Of a stretch of DNA of 64,000 nucleotides, positions 27,769 through 35,709 are shown piece by piece. The stretch covers positions 93,405 through 157,404 of the forward strand of contig NZ_JBNPOJ010000003.1 in assembly GCF_050315115.1 (NCBI RefSeq). Reading direction: 5' to 3'. A program made the position numbers and the translations under genes. Below the pieces are notes generated by a model, which saw only the letters and a list, made by a program, of their open reading frames with translations, was not told the origin of the DNA and ran no database searches. Source of the DNA: Peptoniphilus_A sp022767005. Its GTDB lineage: Bacteria > Bacillota > Clostridia > Tissierellales > Peptoniphilaceae. The first letter of the stretch is position 1, and every line of letters starts with the position of its first letter.

Positions 27769-28425
27769 TTATTCTTTATCAATCCCATTTATTGCATTAT
27801 TATAAATAAAATTGATTAAATTTTCTTCTTCATCATATGAGTAATATCTATTTAAGAGTGTGTTAAACTCATTAATTTTATCTGTTGATATAGATATTAT
27901 TCCATTACCTTTTTTTATCATCTCCTTATTAGCTATTAACATTGCTGTTCTCTTATTCCCATCCCAAAATAATTGGGATTTCATAAGATAAAGCATAATT
28001 TTTATTGCACTTAATGTATTAGGCTCTATTTTCTTCAGTTCTTCTAACTTATTTATTACTTCTTTTTCATCTGGTATTGGTGGTATATAGTCTGTTCCAC
28101 TTATACCCACCTTTCCAGTTCTTAATTTTCCCCACTCTAACGCTTCATCTTTTGCAACTTCTTTATGAATGTTACATATATAATCAAGCGTTAAATCTTC
28201 ATCATAACTTGTAAATATCTCCTGCCAAGCGTGTTTTAAGTTCAATATTGTGTTTACTTCTGCAATATCTGCATTTTTGACTTTTAACTTATTGACTATA
28301 TCATAAGTATCTGGAAAAGTGATATTGATGCCCTCTAGATTTGCACTTTTCCAAATAGAATCCACAATATTTCTTTTTGCAAGGTATAGATTTTCTTTTT
28401 CTGTCATATTATATCTATCTTGCAT
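27769..28425 (-). CDS. Fic-domain protein with Gln replacing the catalytic His
   Basis: 218 residues. The Fic core is QLFWDGNKRTA at 151-161; the canonical motif is HxFx(D/E)GN(G/K)R, so the catalytic His position is Gln here while the phosphate-binding DGNKR is kept. An N-terminal SANLEG (27-32) fits the (S/T)xxxE(G/N) inhibitory helix of class II Fic proteins. Active relatives transfer AMP or another nucleotide part to a protein; with Gln, activity may be lost or altered. AAAGGGGGTG precedes the ATG. A small gene lies 62 bp upstream on the same strand. The cassette sits between an IS and a miniature copy of its ends. Confidence 0.86.
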   Translation of the reverse strand: MQDRYNMTEKENLYLAKRNIVDSIWKSANLEGINITFPDTYDIVNKLKVKNADIAEVNTILNLKHAWQEIFTSYDEDLTLDYICNIHKEVAKDEALEWGKLRTGKVGISGTDYIPPIPDEKEVINKLEELKKIEPNTLSAIKIMLYLMKSQLFWDGNKRTAMLIANKEMIKKGNGIISISTDKINEFNTLLNRYYSYDEEENLINFIYNNAINGIDKE

Positions 28426-28487
28426 TTCACACCCCCTTTAATTACTTAATTTTATTTTATATCATTTTTTCTCATCTTGTAAATAAT

Positions 28488-28667
28488 CTAAACTTTTTTC
28501 AACATCTCAATCAGTTTATATTTGCAAGTCTGTTCAAAACCTACATTGAATTTTAACATAATATCCAGCAATTCACTATTAATATCATTGACTGTTATTT
28601 CTGACGTCTTATTTTTTGCAACTGCCATTATTCTATCCAGTTGTTTAATATATTCTTTTATCTTCAT
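28488..28667 (-). CDS. Small hypothetical protein upstream of the Fic gene
   Basis: 59 residues from ATG 28667, which has a good AGGAGAG site at normal spacing. The product is lysine-rich and probably helical (MKIKEYIKQLDRIMAVAKNK). I recognise no family. Its position ahead of a Fic gene and its size suggest a partner or antitoxin, but the Fic protein already has an internal inhibitory motif, so this is only a guess. Confidence 0.55.
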   Translation of the reverse strand: MKIKEYIKQLDRIMAVAKNKTSEITVNDINSELLDIMLKFNVGFEQTCKYKLIEMLKKV

Positions 28668-28863
28668 AAACAACTCTCCTTTTTTTTACCTGTCATTTCT
28701 CTTACTTACAAATAATAGATAACTTAAAAATTTAAAATATTATATAGAATTTTCAAAAAGAATATATAAAATCTCCTCTTGGAGTTTACAGTTTATACAA
28801 CTTAATTGTAAATCTAAGTTCCTGAATTTCTTTTTATTTAATTGCTATTTTATACACTATAAA

Positions 28864-28936
28864 GGTGGTGTTGCAGAATAGAATTATCTATTCTGCAACA
28901 CCACCTTTTTTATTTTGGGACTTTTACAACAGCCCC
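28864..28936. mobile_element. 73-bp miniature element made of the two ends of the nearby IS
   Basis: The left 42 bp repeat the IS left-end hairpin with matching substitutions in both arms (GGTGGTGTTGCAGAATAG and its complement). The right 30 bp match the IS right end (TTTTTTATTTTGGGACTTTT then CAACAGCCCC with one change). Nothing lies between them. It looks like a MITE that could be moved by an intact relative of the IS. Compensated changes keep the hairpin perfect, and it may terminate the downstream-running OpuC transcript. Confidence 0.85.
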
Positions 28937-29033
28937 TTTTTCTTTGCTATTAAATATTTTGTCTTATAAATAGTCTTATTTATAATTTTTTTAATTTAAG
29001 TTGTTTTATAAACTTGATTTACTTTTAATGAAA

Positions 29034-29678
29034 TTAAACTTTTGTAAATGTTCTTGGTGTTAGTTTGTTTTCTATTATTCCAAGTATAAAGTCTGCCAAT
29101 ACTGCCATTAGTGCCGTTGGTATTGCTCCTGCAATTATTATCGGGCTTCCATTGGCAACAGTTATTCCTCTTGTTATTATATCGCCAAGTCCTCCTGCAC
29201 CTATGAAGGTTCCCACTGCTGTTACTCCTATGGCAAGGACTAGTGCATTTCTAATGCCGCCCATTATAATTGAAATTGCAAGGGGCAATTCAACTTTTGT
29301 CATTAGTTGAATTCTTGTCATGCCCATACCCATTGCTGCGTCAACAAGTTCTGGCGTTACAGAATTTATGCCAGAAACTGTGTTTTTTAATATGGGAAGA
29401 ATTGCGTATAGAAATACGGCAAAGACCACTGTATTTGGCCCCGTTCCTATTAAAAACATGAGCATAGCAAGCATTGCAAGGGAAGGTATGGTCTGCATTA
29501 CATTTGCAATGCTAATTGTAAGCCTTGAAAGTTTTCTTTTTCTCGCCACAAAAAATCCAAGAGGTATTGCAATTATTGATGCAAATAAAACTCCATAAAG
29601 GGAAATTAAAAAGTGCCTAATAAATTGCTCGAAAACATAGCTTGAATTTTGTGCGTAGTACATTATTACCTCAGACAT
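29034..29678 (-). CDS. OpuC-type ABC permease (second permease)
   Basis: 214 residues from ATG 29678, behind GGAGG. Five to six membrane helices and the binding-protein-dependent permease signature (VDAAMGMGMTRIQLMTKVELP) identify a ProW/OpuCD-like subunit. It overlaps the binding-protein gene by eight bases and closes the operon. With the other permease it forms the channel for quaternary amine uptake (betaine, carnitine or choline). Confidence 0.92.
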   Translation of the reverse strand: MSEVIMYYAQNSSYVFEQFIRHFLISLYGVLFASIIAIPLGFFVARKRKLSRLTISIANVMQTIPSLAMLAMLMFLIGTGPNTVVFAVFLYAILPILKNTVSGINSVTPELVDAAMGMGMTRIQLMTKVELPLAISIIMGGIRNALVLAIGVTAVGTFIGAGGLGDIITRGITVANGSPIIIAGAIPTALMAVLADFILGIIENKLTPRTFTKV

Positions 29679-30645
29679 TTTTTCCTCCTTCCACAAAAGT
29701 TTTATACTCTTGTAACTTATTTTTGTCGACTTTTACATCTTCAAAATAATTATTTTTTTTCAAAAAGTTTTCCGCTACCTTTGCTGGTTCAATTAAATCT
29801 TCATCTGCTTGTCTATTTAATTCCTGCATAGTTTTTGATGAAATTTGTCCTACTAGTTTCATTATTGCAATTTCTACTTCTGGATATTTTTCCACAATTT
29901 TTTCTGATGCAACAGGTGATGCGTCATAGGGTGGGAAAAGTCTTTTATCATCTTCTAATATTACTAAATCGTAAGATGAAATTTTTCCGTCAGTTGAATA
30001 TCCAAGGACTACATCCATTTCACCACTGGCAAGTGCTGTATAGACAAGTCCAATATCCATTGGGTAGATGTTTTTAAAGCCGTAACCGTAAGTTTCTTGA
30101 AAGGCCTTATATCCGTCGCCCTCTCTCTTTATCCAAGCTGTGTCAACTCCAACGCTAACTTTGTCCTTTATTTTTTCTAAATCTGAAACTTTTTTAAGAT
30201 TGTTTTCTTCTGCAAATTTTTTAGTAACCATAAAGGCATATGTGTTGTCAAAGCCAAAGGATGGATACCAAAATCTATTCCACCTCTTGTAATATTCTTT
30301 CATTACAACTTCTTGTGCTTTTTTTGGATCTCTTATTGGTTTCATGCCAAGCTCGCCACTAAGTGCAGTACCTGTGTACATAGCACCAACTACATTAACA
30401 TCTCCCTTTAACATAGCTATGTGGTTTAAGACTGATGATGACAAATTTGTTATTAATGAAACATCAAGGTCTGTGTGATGTTCTATCATTTGCTTAACTA
30501 TTTCTCCTAAAATTTGTCTTTCTGTATTTGACCCAGTGGCGACAACTACGTTTGTTTTTGTGTTTCCACCAATGCCAGGTAAGGTGCAAGATGTGAAAAA
30601 TATGGAAATCGCAAAAATTAAAGTTAATTTTTTTAATCTCTTCAT
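29671..30645 (-). CDS. OpuCC-like glycine betaine/carnitine/choline-binding lipoprotein
   Basis: 324 residues. A lipoprotein signal (LTLIFAISIFFTSC) places the mature N-terminus at Cys20. The rest matches the OpuAC/OsmF substrate-binding family (VVVATGSNTERQILGEIV, GALSGEL-like TGTALSGELG, VVLGYSTDGKISSYDL). It is separate from the permease, as in OpuC, rather than fused as in OpuB-like chimeras. Start ATG 30645 overlaps the preceding permease stop (TAATG). Confidence 0.92.
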   Translation of the reverse strand: MKRLKKLTLIFAISIFFTSCTLPGIGGNTKTNVVVATGSNTERQILGEIVKQMIEHHTDLDVSLITNLSSSVLNHIAMLKGDVNVVGAMYTGTALSGELGMKPIRDPKKAQEVVMKEYYKRWNRFWYPSFGFDNTYAFMVTKKFAEENNLKKVSDLEKIKDKVSVGVDTAWIKREGDGYKAFQETYGYGFKNIYPMDIGLVYTALASGEMDVVLGYSTDGKISSYDLVILEDDKRLFPPYDASPVASEKIVEKYPEVEIAIMKLVGQISSKTMQELNRQADEDLIEPAKVAENFLKKNNYFEDVKVDKNKLQEYKTFVEGGKNV

Positions 30646-31280
30646 TACGCCACCTCACTTGTCTTGTTAGGTGAAAGTTTGTCTTCTAAAATTCCAAAGA
30701 AAAAGTCCACAATTATAGCCATTAGTGTTACAGGAATTGTACCCCATACCACCATTGGCATTATAGCATTTGTAAGACCATTGAAAATAAAATCTCCAAG
30801 TCCTCCTGCTCCAACATAGGATGCAAGAGTAGTCCATGCAAGTACATAAATGGCAGAAAGTCTTATCCCACTCATAATTACTGGCATAGCCATTGGTATT
30901 TGTACTTTAAAAAGAACTTGCGACCTCGTCATGCCCATGCCCTTTGCTGCATCAATTAGTTTGTCATTTACTCCTGCTATTCCAAGATAAGTGTTCCTCA
31001 AAATTGGAAGCAGTGAATAAATGAAAAGGGAAACTATGGCAGGCGTTTTGCCAACTCCAAAAATTGGAATCATTAGTGCCAATAATGCAAAGGAAGGCAC
31101 GGTTTGAAGTACTGATGCAATTGCCATTACAATTTTTGCTATTGTCTTTGAACGAGTTAAAAATATTCCTAAGGGCACTGCAATTAAAACTCCAAAAAAT
31201 AGCGAAATTGATGCAATAAAAAGGTGCTCTATTGACTTTGATAAAATTTCTCCACCATTAGTAAGTAAAAAATCAATCAT
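30645..31280 (-). CDS. OpuC-type ABC permease (first permease)
   Basis: 211 residues from ATG 31280, positioned behind AGGTGA; a GTG nine bases upstream is also in frame. Membrane helices and IDAAKGMGMTRSQVLFKVQIP show a ProW/OpuCB-like permease. It overlaps the ATPase by eight bases. It is about half identical to the second permease, as usual for this heteromeric transporter. Confidence 0.92.
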   Translation of the reverse strand: MIDFLLTNGGEILSKSIEHLFIASISLFFGVLIAVPLGIFLTRSKTIAKIVMAIASVLQTVPSFALLALMIPIFGVGKTPAIVSLFIYSLLPILRNTYLGIAGVNDKLIDAAKGMGMTRSQVLFKVQIPMAMPVIMSGIRLSAIYVLAWTTLASYVGAGGLGDFIFNGLTNAIMPMVVWGTIPVTLMAIIVDFFFGILEDKLSPNKTSEVA

Positions 31281-32493
31281 TGTCTTCACCTATCTTTTTA
31301 GATGCTTCTCCCGATGCATCTTTAATAAGCTCTGACAGATTGTCCTTTTCAAAAATTTCTTCAGTTTCTTCGCCGTCTTCATTTTCCCAAAGGTTTGTGT
31401 AAATTGTATCTACTATGGAAGCTCTAGTTACAAGTCCAACAAGTTTATTATCTATATCCACTACTGGAAGGTTTTTTATATCCAAGTTGTAAATATCTCT
31501 TATGGCATTCATAATAACTGTGTCTTCTCTTATTGCGTAGACTTTTTCCATTACTTCGTCGAGAGATTTTATTTTTTTACCAAATCTTCCTATGTCAAAC
31601 ATTCCAACTGCTCCAAGAAGATGTCCTTCTTCGTCAGTTACAAAAATTGTGTCTACCCTTCTCTTTCTCATAAGGGCAAGGGCATCGTAAGTAGACCTGT
31701 CGCTAGAAAGTGAAACTGGATCTTTTAACATAATCGTCTCTACAGTTCTATAAGATGTTTTTGCTTCATTTAATTTTTCTTCGCCAAGCATATCTTCCAC
31801 ATATTTGCTCTTTGGATTTTTTAAAATATTTTCAGGCGTGTCAAATTGTTCCACATGTCCCTTTCTCATTATTACAATTCTATCTGCAAGGGATAGTGCC
31901 TCGTCCATATCGTGAGAAACAAATACTATGGTCTTTCCCATTTCCTTTTGAAGTCTTTTCACAAGTTTTTGCAAGGCATCTCTAGTTATTGGGTCAAGTG
32001 CTCCAAAGGGTTCGTCCATTAGAATAATATCTTGGTCTGCTGCAAGGGCTCTTATTACTCCAATCCTTTGCTGTTGTCCTCCAGATAGTTCTGATGGATA
32101 TTTATCTAAGTATGATAATGGCAGGTCTACTTTTTCAATTAAATTTTCTGCTATTGGTCTAAGTTTATCCTCGTCCCACTTTAAAAGTCTTGGCACGAGG
32201 ACTATATTGTCGTAGACTGTCATATGTGGAAGTAGTCCAATTTGTTGAATTACATATCCAATTTTCCTTCTCAGGTCAACTGGGTCCATACTTTTTATGC
32301 TAACTCCATTTATCAAAATATCTCCACTAGTTATATCATTCATTCTATTGATCATTCTCATGCAAGTTGTTTTGCCCGATCCACTGGCTCCAATAAAGCA
32401 TATAAACTCGCCATCCTTAAACTTTAAATTTATATTTTCAGCTGCAACCTGATTGCCGGGATAGATTTTACTGACATTTTTAAACTCTATCAT
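31273..32493 (-). CDS. OpuCA-like ATPase with two CBS domains
   Basis: 406 residues from ATG 32493 behind GGAGAG; the frame is open further upstream only because of a repeated leader. Walker A GASGSGKTT, signature LSGGQQQRIGVIRA, Walker B IILMDEPFGALD and H-loop FVSHDMDEAL are intact. Two CBS repeats follow at about 255-375 (IMLKDPVSLSSDRSTYDALA; VYAIREDTVIMNAIRDIYN); in OpuA/OpuC these sense ionic strength or c-di-AMP. First gene of the four-gene solute uptake operon. Confidence 0.95.
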   Translation of the reverse strand: MIEFKNVSKIYPGNQVAAENINLKFKDGEFICFIGASGSGKTTCMRMINRMNDITSGDILINGVSIKSMDPVDLRRKIGYVIQQIGLLPHMTVYDNIVLVPRLLKWDEDKLRPIAENLIEKVDLPLSYLDKYPSELSGGQQQRIGVIRALAADQDIILMDEPFGALDPITRDALQKLVKRLQKEMGKTIVFVSHDMDEALSLADRIVIMRKGHVEQFDTPENILKNPKSKYVEDMLGEEKLNEAKTSYRTVETIMLKDPVSLSSDRSTYDALALMRKRRVDTIFVTDEEGHLLGAVGMFDIGRFGKKIKSLDEVMEKVYAIREDTVIMNAIRDIYNLDIKNLPVVDIDNKLVGLVTRASIVDTIYTNLWENEDGEETEEIFEKDNLSELIKDASGEASKKIGEDND

Positions 32494-32581
32494 TATAATC
32501 TCTCCTTTTTTATAATTTATAATCTCTCTTTTTTTAAATCTATAAATCACCCCTTTTTATAATTATAATCTCTCCCTTTTT
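32493..32581 (-). repeat. Four tandem 23-24-bp repeats, each with a Shine-Dalgarno-like core, in the OpuC leader
   Basis: On the minus strand the unit is about AAAAAGGGAGAGATTATAAT; four copies run directly up to the ATPase start, the last one providing its ribosome site. TATAAT at 32592-32597 (minus strand) lies just upstream, so all four copies would be within the mRNA leader. Confidence 0.85.
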
Positions 32582-32629
32582 AACTATTTTTATTATACCC
32601 TAAATAAAAATATTTCAAAAATTTCTCGC

Positions 32630-32658
32630 TTTAACCTTTTATATATTAATGTTATAAT
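32630..32658 (+). promoter_or_regulatory. Promoter of the encapsulated-ferritin gene
   Basis: TTTAAC (32630-32635), a 17-bp spacer and TATAAT (32653-32658) lie 39 bp before the start codon; AAGGAGG precedes the ATG. No Fur- or PerR-like palindrome is evident around it. Confidence 0.82.
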
Positions 32659-32696
32659 GTTTTTGTAAGTATAATTTTTGTTTTAAGGAGGATATT

Positions 32697-32993
32697 ATGG
32701 CTAACGATTATCATGAACCAGCAGAAGAATTAACAAAAAAATCAAGGGATATTATTAGAGCAATTAATTCATTAAAAGAAGAAATTGAAGCAGTTGACTG
32801 GTACTATCAAAGAGTTTCTCTTTCTGAAGATAAAGAATTAAAGGAAATAATGTGGCACAATGCAAAAGAAGAAATGGAACACGCAATGATGACACTTGAA
32901 TGGTTGCGTAGAAACCAAGAAGGTTGGGACAAGCAAATGAGAACTTACCTATTCTGCGAAGGCGACATTATGGACGCTGAAAAAGATAAGTAA
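32697..32993 (+). CDS. Encapsulated-ferritin-like (EncFtn) iron oxidase
   Basis: 98 residues, two helices. The EncFtn signature is clear: EEIEAVDWYYQR (28-39) and HNAKEEMEHAMMTLEWLRR (54-72), then TYLFCEGDI. By comparison with the Rhodospirillum rubrum protein, Glu29, Glu59 and His62 are the ferroxidase ligands, with Trp35 and Tyr36 conserved. Such proteins oxidise Fe2+ and normally load into an encapsulin shell through a C-terminal peptide. Here the protein ends about eight residues after the EGDI segment, without a visible loading peptide, and no shell gene lies nearby. Monocistronic, between a strong promoter and a terminator. Confidence 0.93.
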   Translation: MANDYHEPAEELTKKSRDIIRAINSLKEEIEAVDWYYQRVSLSEDKELKEIMWHNAKEEMEHAMMTLEWLRRNQEGWDKQMRTYLFCEGDIMDAEKDK

Positions 32994-33030
32994 GCATAGA
33001 TAAATATTATAAATTAATAAAAATAATATT

Positions 33031-33070
33031 AAAAAATTGGCTAAATATTTTGTATATCTAGCCAATTTTT
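33031..33070. terminator. Bidirectional terminator after the ferritin gene
   Basis: AAAAAATTGGCTA and TAGCCAATTTTT form the stem, with A and T tracts on both sides, between convergent genes. Confidence 0.92.
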
Positions 33071-33071
33071 A

Positions 33072-34295
33072 TTATGCCCTTTTAATTTTTAAATCTAAAT
33101 TTTTTTCTTTAATTTTATATGCAGTATATTCTCTCATTAGTTCATATAGAGTAGATGCTAAAGGTATAAATACCCACATTCCCACTACTCCAAAGAGAGA
33201 GCCGCCGACAGTAATCGCAATTATTGTCCAAAGTGATGGCAGACCTACTTTATTTCCAACTATCTTTGGATATACTAAGTTGGATTCAATTTGTTGGAGG
33301 ATTAAAATTAAAATTATGAATACAATTCCCTTTGTTGGGTCTTCTATTACAGTCATTATAAAGCCCATGGTTCCGCCCAAAAAGGGTCCAATGATTGGAA
33401 TGAGATCTGTAACTCCAATTATAACTCCAAGAGTTGCTGCATTTGGCACTCCAATTACAAAACAAGATACAAAAGTTGCAATTCCTATAAAAGTGGATAC
33501 TGTCAGTTGTCCACTTATAAATCCAAAAAAGTTCTCGTGAAGAAGATGCATTACATGAATTATTTTTTCTGCAATTTTGTTATTAAAGAAGGAATAACAA
33601 ATTCTCGTAGCTTGATATCCCAGTCTTTCCTTGTCAGCCAAAATATAAATTGATGTTATAAGGGCAAGCATAAAGGATACTAGTCCGCCTAATATACTCG
33701 ATGCAGTTGAAATTGCACTGTTAAGTATATTCGATGGCCTTTCGCTTGATGTTACAAAGTCCCTAATTCTATTAAATATTTCGTTCCAACTTAAATTGTT
33801 GTACTCGCTTTGCAATTTGTCTGAATAATTACTTAGATATGGAATTTCTCTAGTCTTGTCAATTGCCATTTGCAAAAAGCTTGGCAGTGATTTTCTAATT
33901 CCGTCAAAGGAATTGATTAACTGAGGTACAATTATTGCCATTATTATAAATATTACTAGGATAATAAATATAAAGCTTAGGGCTATGGAAATTGTCCTCT
34001 TATGCTTTTCTATTTTTTCATTTTTTATTTTGCTAAAAACTTTTCTTTCAAAAAAATTTAAAGGTATTTTCATTATAAAGGCAATTACTCCTCCAAGTAT
34101 GAAGGGTGCCATTATGCCAAGCAATGTGCCAAAACCTGTAAATATACTTTTGCTGTTTAAAAATAAATAGGCAATGAATAATAGTGCAAGTCCCATTAAA
34201 AAAATCTTTTTATAAACTTCATTTTTAAAGGATAATTTCTTTAACGGGTTATTCACACTTTCTCTTATTTCTCTTATTTCTCTTTTTTCTTCCAT
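33072..34295 (-). CDS. AI-2E-family (UPF0118) membrane transporter
   Basis: 407 residues with about eight membrane helices and the family's C-terminal block (GVIIGVTDLIPIIGPFLGGTMG, EDPTKGIVFIILILILQQIESN, YPKIVGNKVGLP). Members include autoinducer-2 exporters and Na+(Li+)/H+ antiporters, so the substrate is open. It is the last gene of a run with pncB, a radical SAM gene and a small hypothetical gene, nine bases after the latter. Confidence 0.9.
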   Translation of the reverse strand: MEEKREIREIRESVNNPLKKLSFKNEVYKKIFLMGLALLFIAYLFLNSKSIFTGFGTLLGIMAPFILGGVIAFIMKIPLNFFERKVFSKIKNEKIEKHKRTISIALSFIFIILVIFIIMAIIVPQLINSFDGIRKSLPSFLQMAIDKTREIPYLSNYSDKLQSEYNNLSWNEIFNRIRDFVTSSERPSNILNSAISTASSILGGLVSFMLALITSIYILADKERLGYQATRICYSFFNNKIAEKIIHVMHLLHENFFGFISGQLTVSTFIGIATFVSCFVIGVPNAATLGVIIGVTDLIPIIGPFLGGTMGFIMTVIEDPTKGIVFIILILILQQIESNLVYPKIVGNKVGLPSLWTIIAITVGGSLFGVVGMWVFIPLASTLYELMREYTAYKIKEKNLDLKIKRA

Positions 34296-34304
34296 TAATT
34301 CTCC

Positions 34305-34817
34305 TTATTTTTTTGAAAGACTATCTAAAAAATTAAAATACTCTTCCAAAAAAGATTTTTGCATATCCGCTATGCTATTGATGTAGATTTCAGAAAAACT
34401 AAGTGCCAATTTCATTTGTCTTGAGAAGAGCTCTCTATAATCGTCTATAACGCCAAGAGTTTCCTCTTTAACTTCTTCTTGATTATAAAGCATTGGCAAA
34501 TTACTTTTCCTTTTACTTTTTTTCTTTTTATCTTCATAAATATTTGGATTTATTTCCATAATTATTTCAAAGCCCTTGTCGTCAGGTTTTTCCTTTTCCT
34601 TTAAGTCAATTTCAAGATTTTCTTCTTTTAAAGGAGCTTTGCTATAATCTAGTGGGAGTAAAAATCTAACGGGATTTACCGCAAGAGATTTTTTATCTTC
34701 TTCTTCTTCTTTTGTAAAGGAAATTACACCGCTATTTTGATGTTTTGAAATTTCTTTTAACTTTAAATCCTCTAATTTTTTTGAATATTCATTATTTTTT
34801 AAATCTTTTTTACTCAA
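34305..34817 (-). CDS. Hypothetical charged protein
   Basis: 170 residues from a TTG at 34817, one base after the radical SAM stop, with GAGAGG upstream as ribosome site. It is very rich in Lys and Glu; residues 1-115 look disordered and the last 45 (DYRELFSRQMKLALSFSEIY, SFLEEYFNFLDSL) form probable amphipathic helices. I recognise no family. Tight packing in the operon supports that it is translated. Confidence 0.7.
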   Translation of the reverse strand: MSKKDLKNNEYSKKLEDLKLKEISKHQNSGVISFTKEEEEDKKSLAVNPVRFLLPLDYSKAPLKEENLEIDLKEKEKPDDKGFEIIMEINPNIYEDKKKKSKRKSNLPMLYNQEEVKEETLGVIDDYRELFSRQMKLALSFSEIYINSIADMQKSFLEEYFNFLDSLSKK

Positions 34818-34818
34818 T

Positions 34819-35685
34819 TTAAAAACCTCTCAATGCATCAGGTCTAAAATTTTTCTTTTTCAAAGTTTTTTCTATTGCTCTAATGAGATCTAGTCTGTCT
34901 TCATTTAGATTGCCCGCAAGTAGAACATAATTTGACGCATGATTAGACCTAAAGACTGTACCTTCTGAATCAACGTGCTCCAAAAATATTTTCATTTCTT
35001 CTAAAATTTCGCCTGCACTAGGCATTTTAAATTTGCCAGAAATATAATCTGAGTAAAGTGGTGTATTCTTGTAAATTCTCATAGTTAGATATCCCAAGAA
35101 GTCCGGCTTAGTTTCCGATACAAGTTTTGCAGTTCCCACTGCATTTCTTTCCATTCCTTCAACTCCGCCTAAGCCTGCAATAATAGTTACAGAAGTTTTA
35201 AACCCTGCTTCCTTTGCCTTTTTCATCGCAGTTACGTACTCATCATAGGTAATACCCTTTTTGATTTCTTTTAAAAGCTCTTCGTCCCCAGTTTCAAATC
35301 CAATGTATAACATTTCAAGTCCTTCTTCACGAAGGCTTTTTAATTCATCAAGGGACTTTCTATTTATGTCTTGAGCAGTTGCATAAGATGAAACTCTATT
35401 TACATTGGGATAATATTTTTTTATAGTCCTTAAAATCTCAACTAGGTCTTCTGTCTTTAAGATTAGTGCATCTCCATCAGCCAAGAATATTCTTTCAAAA
35501 TAATCTCTATATGAGCTCATTTCTATTAAATCCTTCTTAATATCTTCAAGAGGTCTTATCCTAAAGTCATCATCTTTATACATATAACAAAATGTACAAT
35601 TGTTGTGAGAACATCCCACAGTCGCCTGAATAATTAATGACCTTGCCTCACTTGGCGGTCTAAAAACATTTCCGTAATACTGCAT
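34819..35685 (-). CDS. Radical SAM protein with CX4CX2C cluster motif
   Basis: 288 residues. The cluster motif is GCSHNNCTFCYMY, i.e. Cys-X4-Cys-X2-Cys instead of the common CX3CX2C. SAM-binding features follow (LADGDALILKTEDLV; MLYIGFETGDEELLKEIKKG; VTIIAGLGG). It resembles B12-independent members of COG1032 of unknown reaction. GGGGAG precedes the ATG. It lies 24 bp after pncB and may share its promoter. Confidence 0.88.
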   Translation of the reverse strand: MQYYGNVFRPPSEARSLIIQATVGCSHNNCTFCYMYKDDDFRIRPLEDIKKDLIEMSSYRDYFERIFLADGDALILKTEDLVEILRTIKKYYPNVNRVSSYATAQDINRKSLDELKSLREEGLEMLYIGFETGDEELLKEIKKGITYDEYVTAMKKAKEAGFKTSVTIIAGLGGVEGMERNAVGTAKLVSETKPDFLGYLTMRIYKNTPLYSDYISGKFKMPSAGEILEEMKIFLEHVDSEGTVFRSNHASNYVLLAGNLNEDRLDLIRAIEKTLKKKNFRPDALRGF

Positions 35686-35709
35686 ATTTCTCCCCTTCTA
35701 ATTTTATTT

